DNA of 64,000 nt from Erythrobacteraceae bacterium (GCA_024642525.1 JAHEAX010000003.1:1-64000); one strand, 5' to 3'; numbered from the stretch's first letter, positions 16,005 to 24,850 are shown. The notes: generated from the sequence alone by a model not told the origin. Translations and numbers: made by a program.

Positions 16005-16029
16005 AATGCCCGGCAGGAAAAGCGGTTCC
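16005..16029 (-). promoter_or_regulatory. EcfG-like promoter of the small RNA
   Basis: On the minus strand GGAAC (16029-16025), a 16-bp spacer and CATT (16008-16005) differ from the EcfG consensus by one base in the -10. The A/T-rich stretch just upstream (about 16038-16063, with two A7 runs) could act as an UP-like element. Confidence 0.62.
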
Positions 16030-16206
16030 CGCGACGCCAAAAAAATTGCAAAAAAATATTTGCTCCCCCTCTGACCAGTCTGACAGTGACGTTGAAACGC
16101 CGATCAGTGTGGGGCCTAGGCTGGTCCCGCGCGGCCGCCCGAACCATTTGGGCATCGGCAGGCTGCCTGCCGCTTGCAAAAATAATCATGTCTGTCACGA
16201 CAAACC

Positions 16207-16231
16207 GGAACCATCGCGCCGCGCACGCGTT
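16207..16231 (+). promoter_or_regulatory. EcfG promoter of phyR
   Basis: GGAAC (16207-16211), 16-bp spacer, CGTT (16228-16231): a perfect EcfG consensus, 31 bp before the phyR ATG. It implies positive feedback on the anti-anti-sigma factor. Confidence 0.88.
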
Positions 16232-16262
16232 AAAACCGCGCGAAACATAGGGAAGGGTTACC

Positions 16263-17057
16263 ATGTCACTTGGTGAACAGGTCGCTACAAATTTACCGTA
16301 TCTGCGCCGTTATGCGCGTGCACTCACTGGCTCTCAGGCAACGGGCGATGCATTCGTCCGGGCAACGCTTGAAGCCGCATTGGCCGATGAAGAACTGAAG
16401 GCTTCGCTCGAACAGGGGCGTGTTCCGCTCTACCGGGCGTTCAACAAGGTATGGTCCAGCGCCTATCTGGAAGTGGACCAGGCATCATCGCAGGGTTCCG
16501 ACCATGAAGATGCAGCCAATGCCCGTCTCAGGTCGATCACACCGCTTAACCGGCAGGCTTTGCTGCTGACAACGCTGGAAGACTTCAGCATCGATCAGGC
16601 AGCCGAAATCATGGACCTCGATACCGGCGACGTGGAATCGCTCGTGCAGGAAGCTGTCGAGGAAATCGACCGCGAATCCACCACCAGCGTTCTCATCATT
16701 GAAGACGAACCGCTCATCTCGATGCAGCTTGAAGACCTCGTCTCCTCGCTGGGTCATGAAATCTGCGGGACTGCCGCAACGCGGACGCAGGCACAGGAAG
16801 TGGTTGCAGAACGCACTCCCGGTCTGGTCCTTGCCGATATCCAGCTGGCTGACGGTTCCTCGGGCCTCGATGCGGTCGACGATATCCTTGCCATTGGCAG
16901 CGTGCCTGTCATCTTCATCACTGCCTATCCGGAACGCCTGCTGACAGGTGACCGGCCGGAACCGACCTATCTGGTTACCAAGCCTTTCCAGGAATCGACA
17001 GTGCGCGCTGCCATCAGCCAGGCACTGTTCTTCGGATCGAGCCGCCCGCTGGCATGA
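16263..17057 (+). CDS. phyR: Anti-anti-sigma factor response regulator PhyR
   Basis: A 264-residue protein with the PhyR architecture. An ECF sigma-like domain (residues about 5-135, with LRRYARALTG and LLLTTLEDFSIDQAAEIM) is joined to a C-terminal receiver (142-258) with Glu147-Asp148, phosphoacceptor Asp192 (LVLADIQL), Thr220 and Lys240. When phosphorylated, the sigma-like domain binds NepR and frees EcfG. The Asp192-Gly198 region and the FITAYPERLLTG segment match the family. GGGAAGGG lies before the ATG. The gene has its own EcfG promoter and is followed by a terminator, so it is monocistronic. Confidence 0.95.
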   Translation: MSLGEQVATNLPYLRRYARALTGSQATGDAFVRATLEAALADEELKASLEQGRVPLYRAFNKVWSSAYLEVDQASSQGSDHEDAANARLRSITPLNRQALLLTTLEDFSIDQAAEIMDLDTGDVESLVQEAVEEIDRESTTSVLIIEDEPLISMQLEDLVSSLGHEICGTAATRTQAQEVVAERTPGLVLADIQLADGSSGLDAVDDILAIGSVPVIFITAYPERLLTGDRPEPTYLVTKPFQESTVRAAISQALFFGSSRPLA

Positions 17058-17101
17058 TGCAGATCATCTGACCTGTCGGGTTGGTCCGGCATGAAAATAG
17101 C

Positions 17102-17136
17102 AAGGGCTCGCCAGAAATGGCGGGCCCTTTCGTTTT
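17102..17136 (+). terminator. Intrinsic terminator of phyR
   Basis: AAGGGCTCGCC pairs with GGCGGGCCCTT (one G-T pair), loop AGAAAT, then TCGTTTT. It separates phyR from the convergent kinase gene. Confidence 0.88.
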
Positions 17137-17198
17137 GCCGGTTCGTGCAGCGTCGACGTGATTGCAGCGGCGCTGCTATCCGTCCGGATGGCGGGATC

Positions 17199-18848
17199 TC
17201 AGCGCTTCGCCCGCATGGCGAAATCGCTTGGCGTGCGGATCGGCACGGTGATGACGCAGCGCACGCCAGATGGGTTGAAATCAAGCTCGACAGGATTCTT
17301 CAACTCATGTGCCACGATCTTCTCGATCAGATCCGTGCCGAAACCGCGCACACGGTCCTGCTTCACAGGCGGGCCATCAGCTTCCTGCCACACGACACGG
17401 GCAAAACCGTCATCATGCGTCCAGTTGACGCTGACCTTGCCGCCAGCGGCCGACAGTGCGCCATATTTGGCGGCATTAGTGGCAAGTTCGTGGATAGCCA
17501 GGCCAAGCGACAGCGCCTCGTTAGGGGCCAGATCCACATCAGGCCCATCGATGGAGGTGACACCGCCATTGCCTTGCGCATAAGGTGCCAGTTCCGCTTC
17601 GATCACGGCCTTGACCGGGGTTGTCCCCCATTCCGACTGGGTCAGCAAATCGTGCGTGGCAGACAGGGCACGAATGCGTCCGTCGATCCCTTCCGCAAAA
17701 TCATCCAGCGATGTGGTGCGGCGGCGGGTCATGGCGATAATCGAAAGCACATTGGCCAGCGTATTCTTGACCCTGTGGTTTAATTCGCGCGTCAGTGAAT
17801 TGCGGATCGAATTCTGTTCGTGCAACCAGATGAGCGAAGCACGGTCTTCCAGCGCTTGCTGCGCCAGCAGGCGTGACATCAGCATCAGCAGGCTGGCCAC
17901 CAGCGCGCCGAAGATAAGCGTTGCCATGGATAGCTGGGACAAAACGCCGCTGCGGGCAGATTCCACCAGCAAGTTCATCGGATGGTTCGCGACCATCACC
18001 GGTTCCGAAACCGCATCGCCGGCAACAGAGCCAAGCGGCACTTCGGCCAACAGATTGGCATCGGAAATCTCGCCATCATAAAGACGGATGCCCGCCTTGC
18101 CGCGCCCTTCCAGTTCCAGCGCCGACTGGAGGAAATCCTGCGCGTTGAAGGGGCTGTAGATGAAGCCTTTCAATTCACGCTTGATCGCGCCACTACGGAA
18201 AACGGGCATATAGATAAGAAAGCCAGCTTCATTATTTGATCCGTCCTGCCGCAACACGATTTTGCCGCTGGCCGTCGGACGCAAATCCTGCACTGCCTTG
18301 TCCATTGCGAATTTGCGGACATCTTCGGAATACATATCGAAGCCGAGAGCACGCCTGTTGCGCATCGTATCAGGCTGGAGAAATGTGACAGGAACGACCA
18401 GCCTGCTGCTGCCGTCGGGCACTGGATGGACTTTGGTGAAACCGGTCAGGTTCGATTGAAGTTCACTTTCGAACCGGGCAAGATCATTGGGGCGCACGGC
18501 CTCTGCCCAACCGATGCCGCCGCCGCCGCGATAATCTGTATCCAGACGTAATTCGTTCACAAAACGCCGGAAAAGCGGGCCTTCAACCTCGTCCACCGTG
18601 GCCAGCAAGGCTGCCCCTGCCCGCAGATAGGATGAACTGGAACTGCCGCGCCGTTCGATCGCAGATGCCACGGCCTGTGCAGTTTCTCGCAGCCGCGCCC
18701 TGTCTCGCTGGCTCTCCCCGCGCTCGATTGCATAGACGCTGAGCGCAGTAATCGAAGCGATCAACAGGAAGATTGCGAGCGGGACCGCGCGCGGATAATC
18801 CACGAGCAGCCGCCGTGCCCGCCTCTCCCGATTTTCCGCCCGTTCCAA
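17199..18848 (-). CDS. CHASE-domain HWE/HisKA_2 sensor histidine kinase of the stress response locus
   Basis: A 549-residue membrane kinase. TM1 is at about 22-40, a periplasmic CHASE domain at about 75-260 (with GWAEAVRP and GFDMYSEDVRK), and TM2 at about 305-328. The HisKA_2 phosphoacceptor helix has His358 (TRELNHRVKNTLANVLSI), followed by an HWE-type ATPase with HELATNAAKYGALS and a GFGTDLI box. Kinases at this position (PhyP in Sphingomonas, GsrP/GsrK in Erythrobacter) act on PhyR as kinase or phosphatase; which applies here cannot be read from sequence. It is divergent from nepR-ecfG and shares an overlapping EcfG-like promoter with it. The signal bound by CHASE is unknown. Confidence 0.9.
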   Translation of the reverse strand: MERAENRERRARRLLVDYPRAVPLAIFLLIASITALSVYAIERGESQRDRARLRETAQAVASAIERRGSSSSSYLRAGAALLATVDEVEGPLFRRFVNELRLDTDYRGGGGIGWAEAVRPNDLARFESELQSNLTGFTKVHPVPDGSSRLVVPVTFLQPDTMRNRRALGFDMYSEDVRKFAMDKAVQDLRPTASGKIVLRQDGSNNEAGFLIYMPVFRSGAIKRELKGFIYSPFNAQDFLQSALELEGRGKAGIRLYDGEISDANLLAEVPLGSVAGDAVSEPVMVANHPMNLLVESARSGVLSQLSMATLIFGALVASLLMLMSRLLAQQALEDRASLIWLHEQNSIRNSLTRELNHRVKNTLANVLSIIAMTRRRTTSLDDFAEGIDGRIRALSATHDLLTQSEWGTTPVKAVIEAELAPYAQGNGGVTSIDGPDVDLAPNEALSLGLAIHELATNAAKYGALSAAGGKVSVNWTHDDGFARVVWQEADGPPVKQDRVRGFGTDLIEKIVAHELKNPVELDFNPSGVRCVITVPIRTPSDFAMRAKR

Positions 18849-18909
18849 GGTTTGCTGGCCTTCCTGTGACGCCGTAGCACCGGTCGTCTATAACTAATGT
18901 CTCACGCAG

Positions 18910-18934
18910 GGAACCAAAGAAGCGCATCTTCGTT
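18910..18934 (+). promoter_or_regulatory. EcfG promoter of nepR-ecfG
   Basis: GGAAC (18910-18914), 16-bp spacer, CGTT (18931-18934): a perfect EcfG consensus, 79 bp before the nepR ATG. It gives EcfG autoregulation together with its anti-sigma factor. Confidence 0.88.
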
Positions 18935-18936
18935 CC
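18912..18936 (-). promoter_or_regulatory. Overlapping divergent EcfG-like promoter of the CHASE kinase
   Basis: Reading the minus strand over the same bases gives GGAAC (18936-18932), 16-bp spacer, GGTT (18915-18912), one mismatch from consensus. It points at the kinase gene, whose ATG lies 64 bp away. The two promoters interlock, so one bound polymerase would exclude the other. Confidence 0.55.
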
Positions 18937-19012
18937 CCGTTACACTAAGGTATTTCATCTTCCGCGCCACGGGGTCACGGCGCGCGTACGATCAGGGATT
19001 TTTTAGCAACAC

Positions 19013-19189
19013 ATGACGTCCGATAAGAACAAGAAATCCGAGAAAGGTTCGGAAAGCAAGAAAATGACTGGCGAGCAACAACGCCCGGAATGGGCTAACG
19101 GCTTGCGCCAACTGTACGATTCCGTCGTGGAAGAACCGCTTCCTGACAGTTTCAAAGACCTTTTGGCGAAGCTGGACAAGAAGTCCTGA
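19013..19189 (+). CDS. nepR: Anti-sigma factor NepR
   Basis: A 58-residue protein. After a Lys/Ser/Glu-rich N-terminus (about 25 residues) comes the NepR core GLRQLYDSVVEEPLPDSF followed by DLLAKL, which forms the two helices that wrap around EcfG. NepR holds EcfG inactive until phosphorylated PhyR takes it away. The stop codon overlaps the ecfG start as ATGA, so the two are translationally coupled. The assignment rests on both the core motif and its place before ecfG. Confidence 0.95.
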   Translation: MTSDKNKKSEKGSESKKMTGEQQRPEWANGLRQLYDSVVEEPLPDSFKDLLAKLDKKS

Positions 19190-19797
19190 TGGCTGACGAA
19201 GTCCGTACGGCCTCGGAAAAGGCCGATTTCAAACGCGAATTGACGGATGTCGTCCCGCACCTGCGTGCATTTGCGCGCGGTCTGTGCGGCCGTCCGGACA
19301 TGGCCGACGACCTGGTGCAGGAAACCATGCTGAAGGCATGGGCTGCGCAGGACAGGTTCGAACCAGGCACATCCATGCGAGCATGGACCTTTGTTATTCT
19401 GCGCAATGCCTATCTCACCGATATGCGCCGTAACCGCTTCCGCGGTGAGTATGATGAAAACGTCGCCGAACGCATCCTGACCGCACCGGCAGGACAGGAA
19501 GAACCAATCCATCTATCCGACATGCACCGCGCATTGCTGACCTTGCCGCCCGAACGGCGCGAGGCGCTGCTTCTCGTGGGCGCTGGTGGCTTTTCCTATG
19601 AAGAAGCAGCCAGCATTTGTGGCTGCGCTGTCGGCACCATCAAGAGCCGGGTCGGGCGTGCCCGATCCGCACTTAATTCCATGATGGAAGATGGCGATAT
19701 TCCCCAGCGGTCAGTCAATGATGCGACTGCGCATCGGGCCATCCTGCAGGAACTGGACATGGTGGCAGCCGGCAACGGAATCGCGTCGAAAGACTGA
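19189..19797 (+). CDS. ecfG: General stress sigma factor EcfG (ECF15 family)
   Basis: A 202-residue ECF sigma factor. Region 2 covers about residues 18-85 (HLRAFARGLCGRPDMADDLV, then AWTFVILRNAYLTDMRRNR) and region 4 about residues 107-165 (LLTLPPERREALLLVGAGGF, then EEAASICGCAVGTIKSRVGR). The linker and the family context with NepR place it in the EcfG/ECF15 group, which reads GGAAC-N16/17-CGTT. Such promoters are seen before nepR, phyR and the response regulator in this window. A C-terminal extension of about 35 residues follows region 4. Confidence 0.96.
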   Translation: MADEVRTASEKADFKRELTDVVPHLRAFARGLCGRPDMADDLVQETMLKAWAAQDRFEPGTSMRAWTFVILRNAYLTDMRRNRFRGEYDENVAERILTAPAGQEEPIHLSDMHRALLTLPPERREALLLVGAGGFSYEEAASICGCAVGTIKSRVGRARSALNSMMEDGDIPQRSVNDATAHRAILQELDMVAAGNGIASKD

Positions 19798-19905
19798 TCC
19801 AGGCTTGCCGGATAATATCCGCTTGAAAATCCGCCTGACCGGTGCATCTGTTGTGTTCGCATGGCAGTGTGGCGTGATGACGCGCAGGTGCAACAAGGAC
19901 GTTCG

Positions 19906-21123
19906 ATGACAGGTGAAGCCCCTTCCTCCGATCGCCCGATGGCCGCAGAACCTGCGGCCACTGCAGACAGCGCGCCTCCGCGCCGGAGAATGGCATTTGC
20001 CGAACAGGAATTGCGCCTGATCTCGGCCTTGGTGCTGCTGCTGGGTGCGGGATTTTTCCTTGCCCTGCCGTTCGTGCTTTCGATCGGCTCGGTAGTTTTC
20101 CTGCCCGTGGTCACAGCGCTTGTCCTCACTATCATGTTGTCCCCACTGGCGGACAAGCTGGCGGCATGGGGCCTGCCAAACACGCTGGCCTCGATTGTAT
20201 CGCTGCTTTCGTTTTTTGCTGTCCTGGTGCTGGCGCTGGCGCTGATCCTCCAGCCAGCGGTTGACCTGTTTGACCGCGTACCGGCCATGGCAGAAAAGGT
20301 CGGCGAGCGTTTTTCCGAATTCCAGGCAGAATTTGCGTGGATATCGATCACTAACGAACGGCTTGCAGAGGCAACCGGCCAATCGAGCGGGCGCGAAGTG
20401 GTGCTGGCCAGCCCATCTGTCATACAGCAGCTGGCATTCGCCACCCCGTCAGTGGTCCTCGAGACCCTGCTGACGCTGCTGATGACCTTCTTCATGATCG
20501 AAGCCCGTGTGCGTATGCGCCGCCACCTTCTGTTCGATCGCACGTCCTTTGGCACCAGCATCAAGGCAGCGCGCGCCATGCGCGAAATGCAGGACCGTGT
20601 GGCGGCCTATATACTCACCGTCACATGGATAAACGGCTGTGTTGGCGTGGTGGTGGCGCTGGGTGCCTGGGCATTGGGCGTGGAGGCACCCGTTATGTGG
20701 GGCGGCCTTGCTGCGCTTCTGAACTTTGTGCCCTATATCGGGCCGCTCATCATGACATCGCTGCTGGCGTTGTTTGGCATCGGCACGGCGGAAACAGCGT
20801 TCCTCGGGATCATCCCTGCACTGGCCTATCTGGGCCTACACACCGTGGAATCCAATGTGATCACGCCGTCAATTCTGGGCGCAAGGTTCACCATGAACCC
20901 CGTTCTTATCTTGATTGCGCTGAGCTATTTCTCGTGGGTCTGGGGCGTTTTCGGCGCGCTCTTGTCAGTGCCGATTTTGCTAATGCTGACCGCATTTTTC
21001 GACCATGTCGGCCGCCCTAACCTGATCGGCTTCTTCTTTGGCGAGCCGCTGTTTTCAGGCGATGTGCTGGAAATGAGCGCGGATAGCAATTCTGACCAGG
21101 GCGCAGCGGCAAAAACAGCCTGA
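19906..21123 (+). CDS. AI-2E family transporter (YdiK/PerM-like)
   Basis: A 405-residue polytopic membrane protein of the AI-2E (UPF0118) family. It has paired N-terminal helices at about residues 35-75, a helix near 85-110, a soluble middle (about 115-180), and a C-terminal bundle with GLAALLNFVPYIGPLIMTSL and HTVESNVITPSILG, both signature pieces. Members export small molecules or act as Na+/H+ antiporters; the substrate here is unknown. ATG 19906 has AAGGA six bases upstream; an earlier in-frame ATG at 19861 lacks one. It follows ecfG by about 110 bp, and read-through from the stress operon is possible. Confidence 0.85.
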   Translation: MTGEAPSSDRPMAAEPAATADSAPPRRRMAFAEQELRLISALVLLLGAGFFLALPFVLSIGSVVFLPVVTALVLTIMLSPLADKLAAWGLPNTLASIVSLLSFFAVLVLALALILQPAVDLFDRVPAMAEKVGERFSEFQAEFAWISITNERLAEATGQSSGREVVLASPSVIQQLAFATPSVVLETLLTLLMTFFMIEARVRMRRHLLFDRTSFGTSIKAARAMREMQDRVAAYILTVTWINGCVGVVVALGAWALGVEAPVMWGGLAALLNFVPYIGPLIMTSLLALFGIGTAETAFLGIIPALAYLGLHTVESNVITPSILGARFTMNPVLILIALSYFSWVWGVFGALLSVPILLMLTAFFDHVGRPNLIGFFFGEPLFSGDVLEMSADSNSDQGAAAKTA

Positions 21124-21141
21124 CGCCTCGATGCCGGAAAC

Positions 21142-21177
21142 AAAAGGCCCGCCATGTCGCAACATGGCGGGCCTTTT
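21142..21177. terminator. Bidirectional terminator between the transporter and sodB
   Basis: AAAAGGCCCGCCATGT pairs perfectly with ACATGGCGGGCCTTTT around CGCA, giving U runs in both directions between convergent genes. Confidence 0.92.
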
Positions 21178-21200
21178 CAATTGTCAGATCGGCCGGGCGA

Positions 21201-21812
21201 TCAGCAAGGATATTTCCAAGTGCTGCCGCGGGCCAGATTGTCCGAAGCGAATGCCCAGTTGAGCTTCTGGTTGATTACCGCATCAAGATAAGCGGGGCGC
21301 TTGTTCTGGTGGTCGAGGTAATAGGCGTGTTCCCACAGGTCGATAACCATCAGTGGGTTGAAGTCGCTGTCTGCCAGCGTGTCACCGTCATGCGTTTCCT
21401 CGATCGAGAGCTTGCCGCGCTTTTCAGCCAACCAAACCCAGCCGCTGGCGAAGTGGCCTGCGCCCTTGTCAGCCAGCTTTGCCTTCAGGTCGTCAACCGA
21501 ACCGAATGCTTCGTTGATCAGCGAAGTCAGTTCATCGGAAGCCGATGTCGTGTCAGCAGCCAGCGAATGCCAGTAGAAGCCGTGATTGTAGGTCTGGGCC
21601 GAATTGTTGAACAGGCCCTGGTTGGATCCGCGCGCTGCGGCGATCACGTCTTCGAGCGACTTTCCCGCAAGATCGGTGCCTTCAACAGCGGCATTTGTCT
21701 TGTCAATATAGGCCTGGTGATGCTTGCCATGGTGATACGACAGGGTTTCTGCCGAAATCGCGGGGTCAAGTGCGGTGTCTGCATAAGGCAGCGGGGTAAG
21801 TTCGAAAGCCAT
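21201..21812 (-). CDS. sodB: Superoxide dismutase [Fe]
   Basis: A 203-residue Fe/Mn-type superoxide dismutase. Metal ligands are His27 (TLSYHHGKHHQAY), the His in NHGFYWHSL, and Asp and His in DLWEHAYYLD. The FNNSAQTYNH and GSGWVWL-like (ASGWVWL) stretches and the short length favour the iron form. It disproportionates superoxide to H2O2 and O2 in the cytoplasm. No EcfG consensus was seen upstream. It is monocistronic and bounded by the terminator at 21142-21177. Confidence 0.95.
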   Translation of the reverse strand: MAFELTPLPYADTALDPAISAETLSYHHGKHHQAYIDKTNAAVEGTDLAGKSLEDVIAAARGSNQGLFNNSAQTYNHGFYWHSLAADTTSASDELTSLINEAFGSVDDLKAKLADKGAGHFASGWVWLAEKRGKLSIEETHDGDTLADSDFNPLMVIDLWEHAYYLDHQNKRPAYLDAVINQKLNWAFASDNLARGSTWKYPC

Positions 21813-21893
21813 GGTATCTCCATTGGTCAGCTATAAGAAACAAGGGGTTCACAATTCCAACGCCTGTCCGGCGAAAGAGTTGCACGTAAACGT

Positions 21894-23141
21894 CTAGTCC
21901 TGAGTAGAACGATCAACCGTTGCTGTCACGGCCACATTCATCGTCACATTGGCCAAAGTGCGCATGATGTCGGGCAACATTTCCACCGCCACCAGCAGCG
22001 CGAGCGGTTCAACCGGCACACCCATGGCAATGGCAATCGGCCCGATTGAAACGACAAAACTGATCGAACCGGGAAGGCTGACAGACCCGACGCTGATGAC
22101 AAATGCCACCGCAATGCCGGCCAGCATCTGCGCCAATGTCAGTTCCACCCCGGCGAGCGAGGCGACGTAGATTACCACAGCCAAATTCATCGCCGGGCTG
22201 GTCGCGCGGAAAATGGCGACCGCCAGCGGCAGCACGAAATCGGCGGTCCTTTCCCTGATGCCAAGTCTGCTGGCGCTATCCAGCATGGCTGGCAGGCTGG
22301 CGAGCGAGCTTTGTGTGCTGACTGCCACCGCCTGCGCTGGCACCAGCGCCTTGGCAAAGCGCAACGGGCTAATGCCCGCGCCAAGCAGTGCAAGCAGATA
22401 GCCGCCGACCAGCACCAGTACACCCATGGCAGAAACTGACAGGATGTAATGCCCCAGCGTTGCAAATGCGCCGCCTCCACTTCTGGCCGCGACACCCACC
22501 GCCAGCGCAAACACGCCCACCGGCGCGGCCCACAGCACCCACCCGATGATGGTGAGCATGGTGTTGGCCAGCGCGCGGAAAAACCCCAGCAGCACAGCGC
22601 GCTGGTTTTCAGGAATGCGCACCATGGCCAGCGCAAACAGCGCAAAGAATATGGTCAATGGCAGCATCGCGGTTTCGGCGGCAGCGGCAATGACATTGGG
22701 CGCGATCAGCGAAGTGATGAAATCTGCAATGACCGGCACTTGCTGCGGGCCAAGATTACCGGTTTCGAGCATCCCCGATGCAGCGGCAGGGATGGGGAAT
22801 GCTTCGAGCAGCAACGGCATTGCCAGCACGGTGGCTGTTCCGCTGGCAATCAACACGGCAAAGATACACGCCAGCATCAGCCGTGCTGCCTTGCCCGCCC
22901 GTGCCGCCAGCGCCATTTGCGTGATGCCCAGCACCAGCAGCGCGGCCACCAGCGGAATAATCGTCATCTGCAAGGCGCGAAGCCATAAAGAACCAACCGG
23001 CTGCGTAATCGCCAGCGCCATGTCCAGCGCGGCGCTGTCGGCCAGCAGCAGGCCCGCAAACAGGCCGGCTACCAGCCCGCCGAAGGTCCACCAGACCGGA
23101 AGATGGATGGAAACCAGATCGCCCCGTTCGCCTGTATTCAT
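21894..23141 (-). CDS. Dicarboxylate/amino acid:cation symporter family protein
   Basis: A 415-residue DAACS-family (GltP/DctA-like) secondary transporter. It has about eight membrane helices and the re-entrant loop motif region QSSLASLPAMLDS at about residue 275, followed by LPLAVAIFRATSPAMNLAVV, comparable with the NMDGT region but without that exact motif. The exact substrate, glutamate, dicarboxylate or another acid, is not evident. ATG 23141 gives the family length; the open frame continues upstream only as the complement of glmM. It is divergent from glmM. Confidence 0.85.
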   Translation of the reverse strand: MNTGERGDLVSIHLPVWWTFGGLVAGLFAGLLLADSAALDMALAITQPVGSLWLRALQMTIIPLVAALLVLGITQMALAARAGKAARLMLACIFAVLIASGTATVLAMPLLLEAFPIPAAASGMLETGNLGPQQVPVIADFITSLIAPNVIAAAAETAMLPLTIFFALFALAMVRIPENQRAVLLGFFRALANTMLTIIGWVLWAAPVGVFALAVGVAARSGGGAFATLGHYILSVSAMGVLVLVGGYLLALLGAGISPLRFAKALVPAQAVAVSTQSSLASLPAMLDSASRLGIRERTADFVLPLAVAIFRATSPAMNLAVVIYVASLAGVELTLAQMLAGIAVAFVISVGSVSLPGSISFVVSIGPIAIAMGVPVEPLALLVAVEMLPDIMRTLANVTMNVAVTATVDRSTQD

Positions 23142-23285
23142 GTCGCTCTGATCCGGCAAATTCACCACTCCCCTTTCCTTTGGCTGTTTAACGCGCCAGA
23201 AGCCCGTGGCAACAACTTGCGCAGGCTTGATACCGGCCCCATCAATGGCCGGGCAGCAGCCTGCGAGTGAATTTGAATTGGGATA

Positions 23286-24626
23286 ATGATGGGACGCAAA
23301 TTTTTCGGCACTGACGGTATCCGCGGCCGCACCAACGAAGGCGTGATGACCGCTGCGACGGCCATGCGCGTGGGGCAGGCTGCCGGCCGCCATTTTCTGC
23401 GCGGCGACCACCGTCACCGCGTCGTAATCGGCAAGGACACGCGCCTGTCTGGCTATATGATGGAAAGCGCGCTGGTTGCAGGGTTCACCAGCGTGGGCAT
23501 GGACGTGGTGATGACCGGCCCCCTGCCCACCCCTGCAATCGCGCTGCTGACCCGTGAATTGCGCGCAGACCTTGGGGTGATGATTTCTGCCAGCCACAAT
23601 CCGTTCGAGGATAATGGCATCAAGCTGTTCGGTCCCGACGGCTTCAAACTGTCCGATGAAGACGAACTGGCCATCGAAGCTGCCATTCAGGCCGATCAGG
23701 ACCTTGCGCCGTCCGGCGATATTGGCCGTGCACGACGGATTGATGACGCGCGCGGGCGCTATATCCATGCAGTCAAGAAATCGCTTCCGGAACATATCCG
23801 CTTCGACAGCCTCAAGATCGTGGTCGATTGCGCCAATGGCGCTGCCTATGAAGTGACGCCTTCTGCCATCTGGGAACTGGGTGCGCGGATTGTCACGCTG
23901 GGGGTCAGCCCCAATGGCCGCAACATCAACGACGGCGTCGGCTCCACTTCGCTGGATGCACTGAAGGCTGCTGTCATCGCGGAAAAGGCCGATATCGGCA
24001 TCGCGCTTGATGGGGATGCGGACCGGCTGATCGTGATCGACGAAAAGGGCCAGACGGTCGATGGCGACCAGATAATGGCGTTGATCGCGACCCAGATGGC
24101 GCAAAGCGGCGAATTGAAAGGCGGCGGCATTGTCGCAACCGTCATGTCAAACCTGGGACTGGCACGTTACCTTGAAAGCCAGGGCCTGACGCTGGAACGC
24201 AGCAAGGTGGGCGATCGATATGTGCTGGAAAAAATGCGCGCAGGCGGTTTCAATGTCGGCGGCGAACAGTCAGGCCACATGATCATGCTGGACCATGCCA
24301 CCACCGGCGATGGCACGATTGCCGCATTGCAGGTGCTGGGCGCATTGGTCCAGTCGGGCAAGAAGGCCAGCGAAATGCTCCACCTGTTCGATCCGGTGCC
24401 GCAACTGCTCAAGAACGTGCGATATTCAGGCGCTTCCCCGCTGGAAAATGACACGGTGAAAGCCGTCATCGAACAGGCAGAACAGGAACTGGCTGGCAAA
24501 GGCAGGCTGGTTATTCGCGCATCGGGCACAGAACCCCTTATCCGCGTCATGGCTGAAGGCGATGACAGCCAGCAGGTAGAAGACGTGGTCGACCGCATTT
24601 GCGATGCTGTAAGGGATGCCGCCTGA
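23286..24626 (+). CDS. glmM: Phosphoglucosamine mutase
   Basis: A 446-residue GlmM, converting glucosamine-6-phosphate to glucosamine-1-phosphate for UDP-GlcNAc, peptidoglycan and LPS synthesis. It starts with [11 protein letters not shown]. The active serine is Ser103 in [13 protein letters not shown]; the metal loop is DGDADR; the sugar loop GGEQSGH and the phosphate loop [12 protein letters not shown] follow in order. The length is typical. The stop overlaps the start of the DUF1272 gene as ATGA, and thiD follows, so the three genes form an operon. Confidence 0.96.
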   Translation: MMGRKFFGTDGIRGRTNEGVMTAATAMRVGQAAGRHFLRGDHRHRVVIGKDTRLSGYMMESALVAGFTSVGMDVVMTGPLPTPAIALLTRELRADLGVMISASHNPFEDNGIKLFGPDGFKLSDEDELAIEAAIQADQDLAPSGDIGRARRIDDARGRYIHAVKKSLPEHIRFDSLKIVVDCANGAAYEVTPSAIWELGARIVTLGVSPNGRNINDGVGSTSLDALKAAVIAEKADIGIALDGDADRLIVIDEKGQTVDGDQIMALIATQMAQSGELKGGGIVATVMSNLGLARYLESQGLTLERSKVGDRYVLEKMRAGGFNVGGEQSGHMIMLDHATTGDGTIAALQVLGALVQSGKKASEMLHLFDPVPQLLKNVRYSGASPLENDTVKAVIEQAEQELAGKGRLVIRASGTEPLIRVMAEGDDSQQVEDVVDRICDAVRDAA

Positions 24627-24850
24627 TGCTGGAAATGCGCCCTGATTGTGAGCGCTGCGGAACAGACCTGCCGGCAGCAGCCAGCGGCGCTTTCATCTGC
24701 AGTTTCGAATGCAGCTTTTGCGCGGCTTGTGCAGAAGAACTGGATGATTGCTGCCCCAATTGCGGCGGCGAATTGATGGACCGGCCCACGCGCAGCACGA
24801 AATTGCAGGAAAAATTCCCTCCTTCGGCAGAACGCAAGTTCAAGGGATGA
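24626..24850 (+). CDS. DUF1272 zinc-ribbon-like protein
   Basis: A 74-residue Cys-rich protein of the DUF1272 family: LEMRPDCERCGTDLP at the start, FICSFECSFCAACA in the middle and CCPNCGGELMDRPTR near the end. Nine to ten cysteines in CxxC pairs suggest one or two zinc sites. Its function is unknown in all species. Its start overlaps the glmM stop and its stop overlaps the thiD start, which argues for steady co-translation. Confidence 0.85.
   Translation: MLEMRPDCERCGTDLPAAASGAFICSFECSFCAACAEELDDCCPNCGGELMDRPTRSTKLQEKFPPSAERKFKG

Noticed and set aside
15902-16264. Minus-strand open frame of 120 codons in the gap before phyR
   Set aside because: Composition is random, it has no ribosome site, and it runs through the promoter, hairpin and terminator that define the small RNA candidate.
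21894-24104. A single open frame of 736 codons on the minus strand
   Set aside because: Only the C-terminal 415 codons encode the symporter. The upstream part is the complement of glmM, with no membrane or domain character, and ATG 23141 gives the correct family length.
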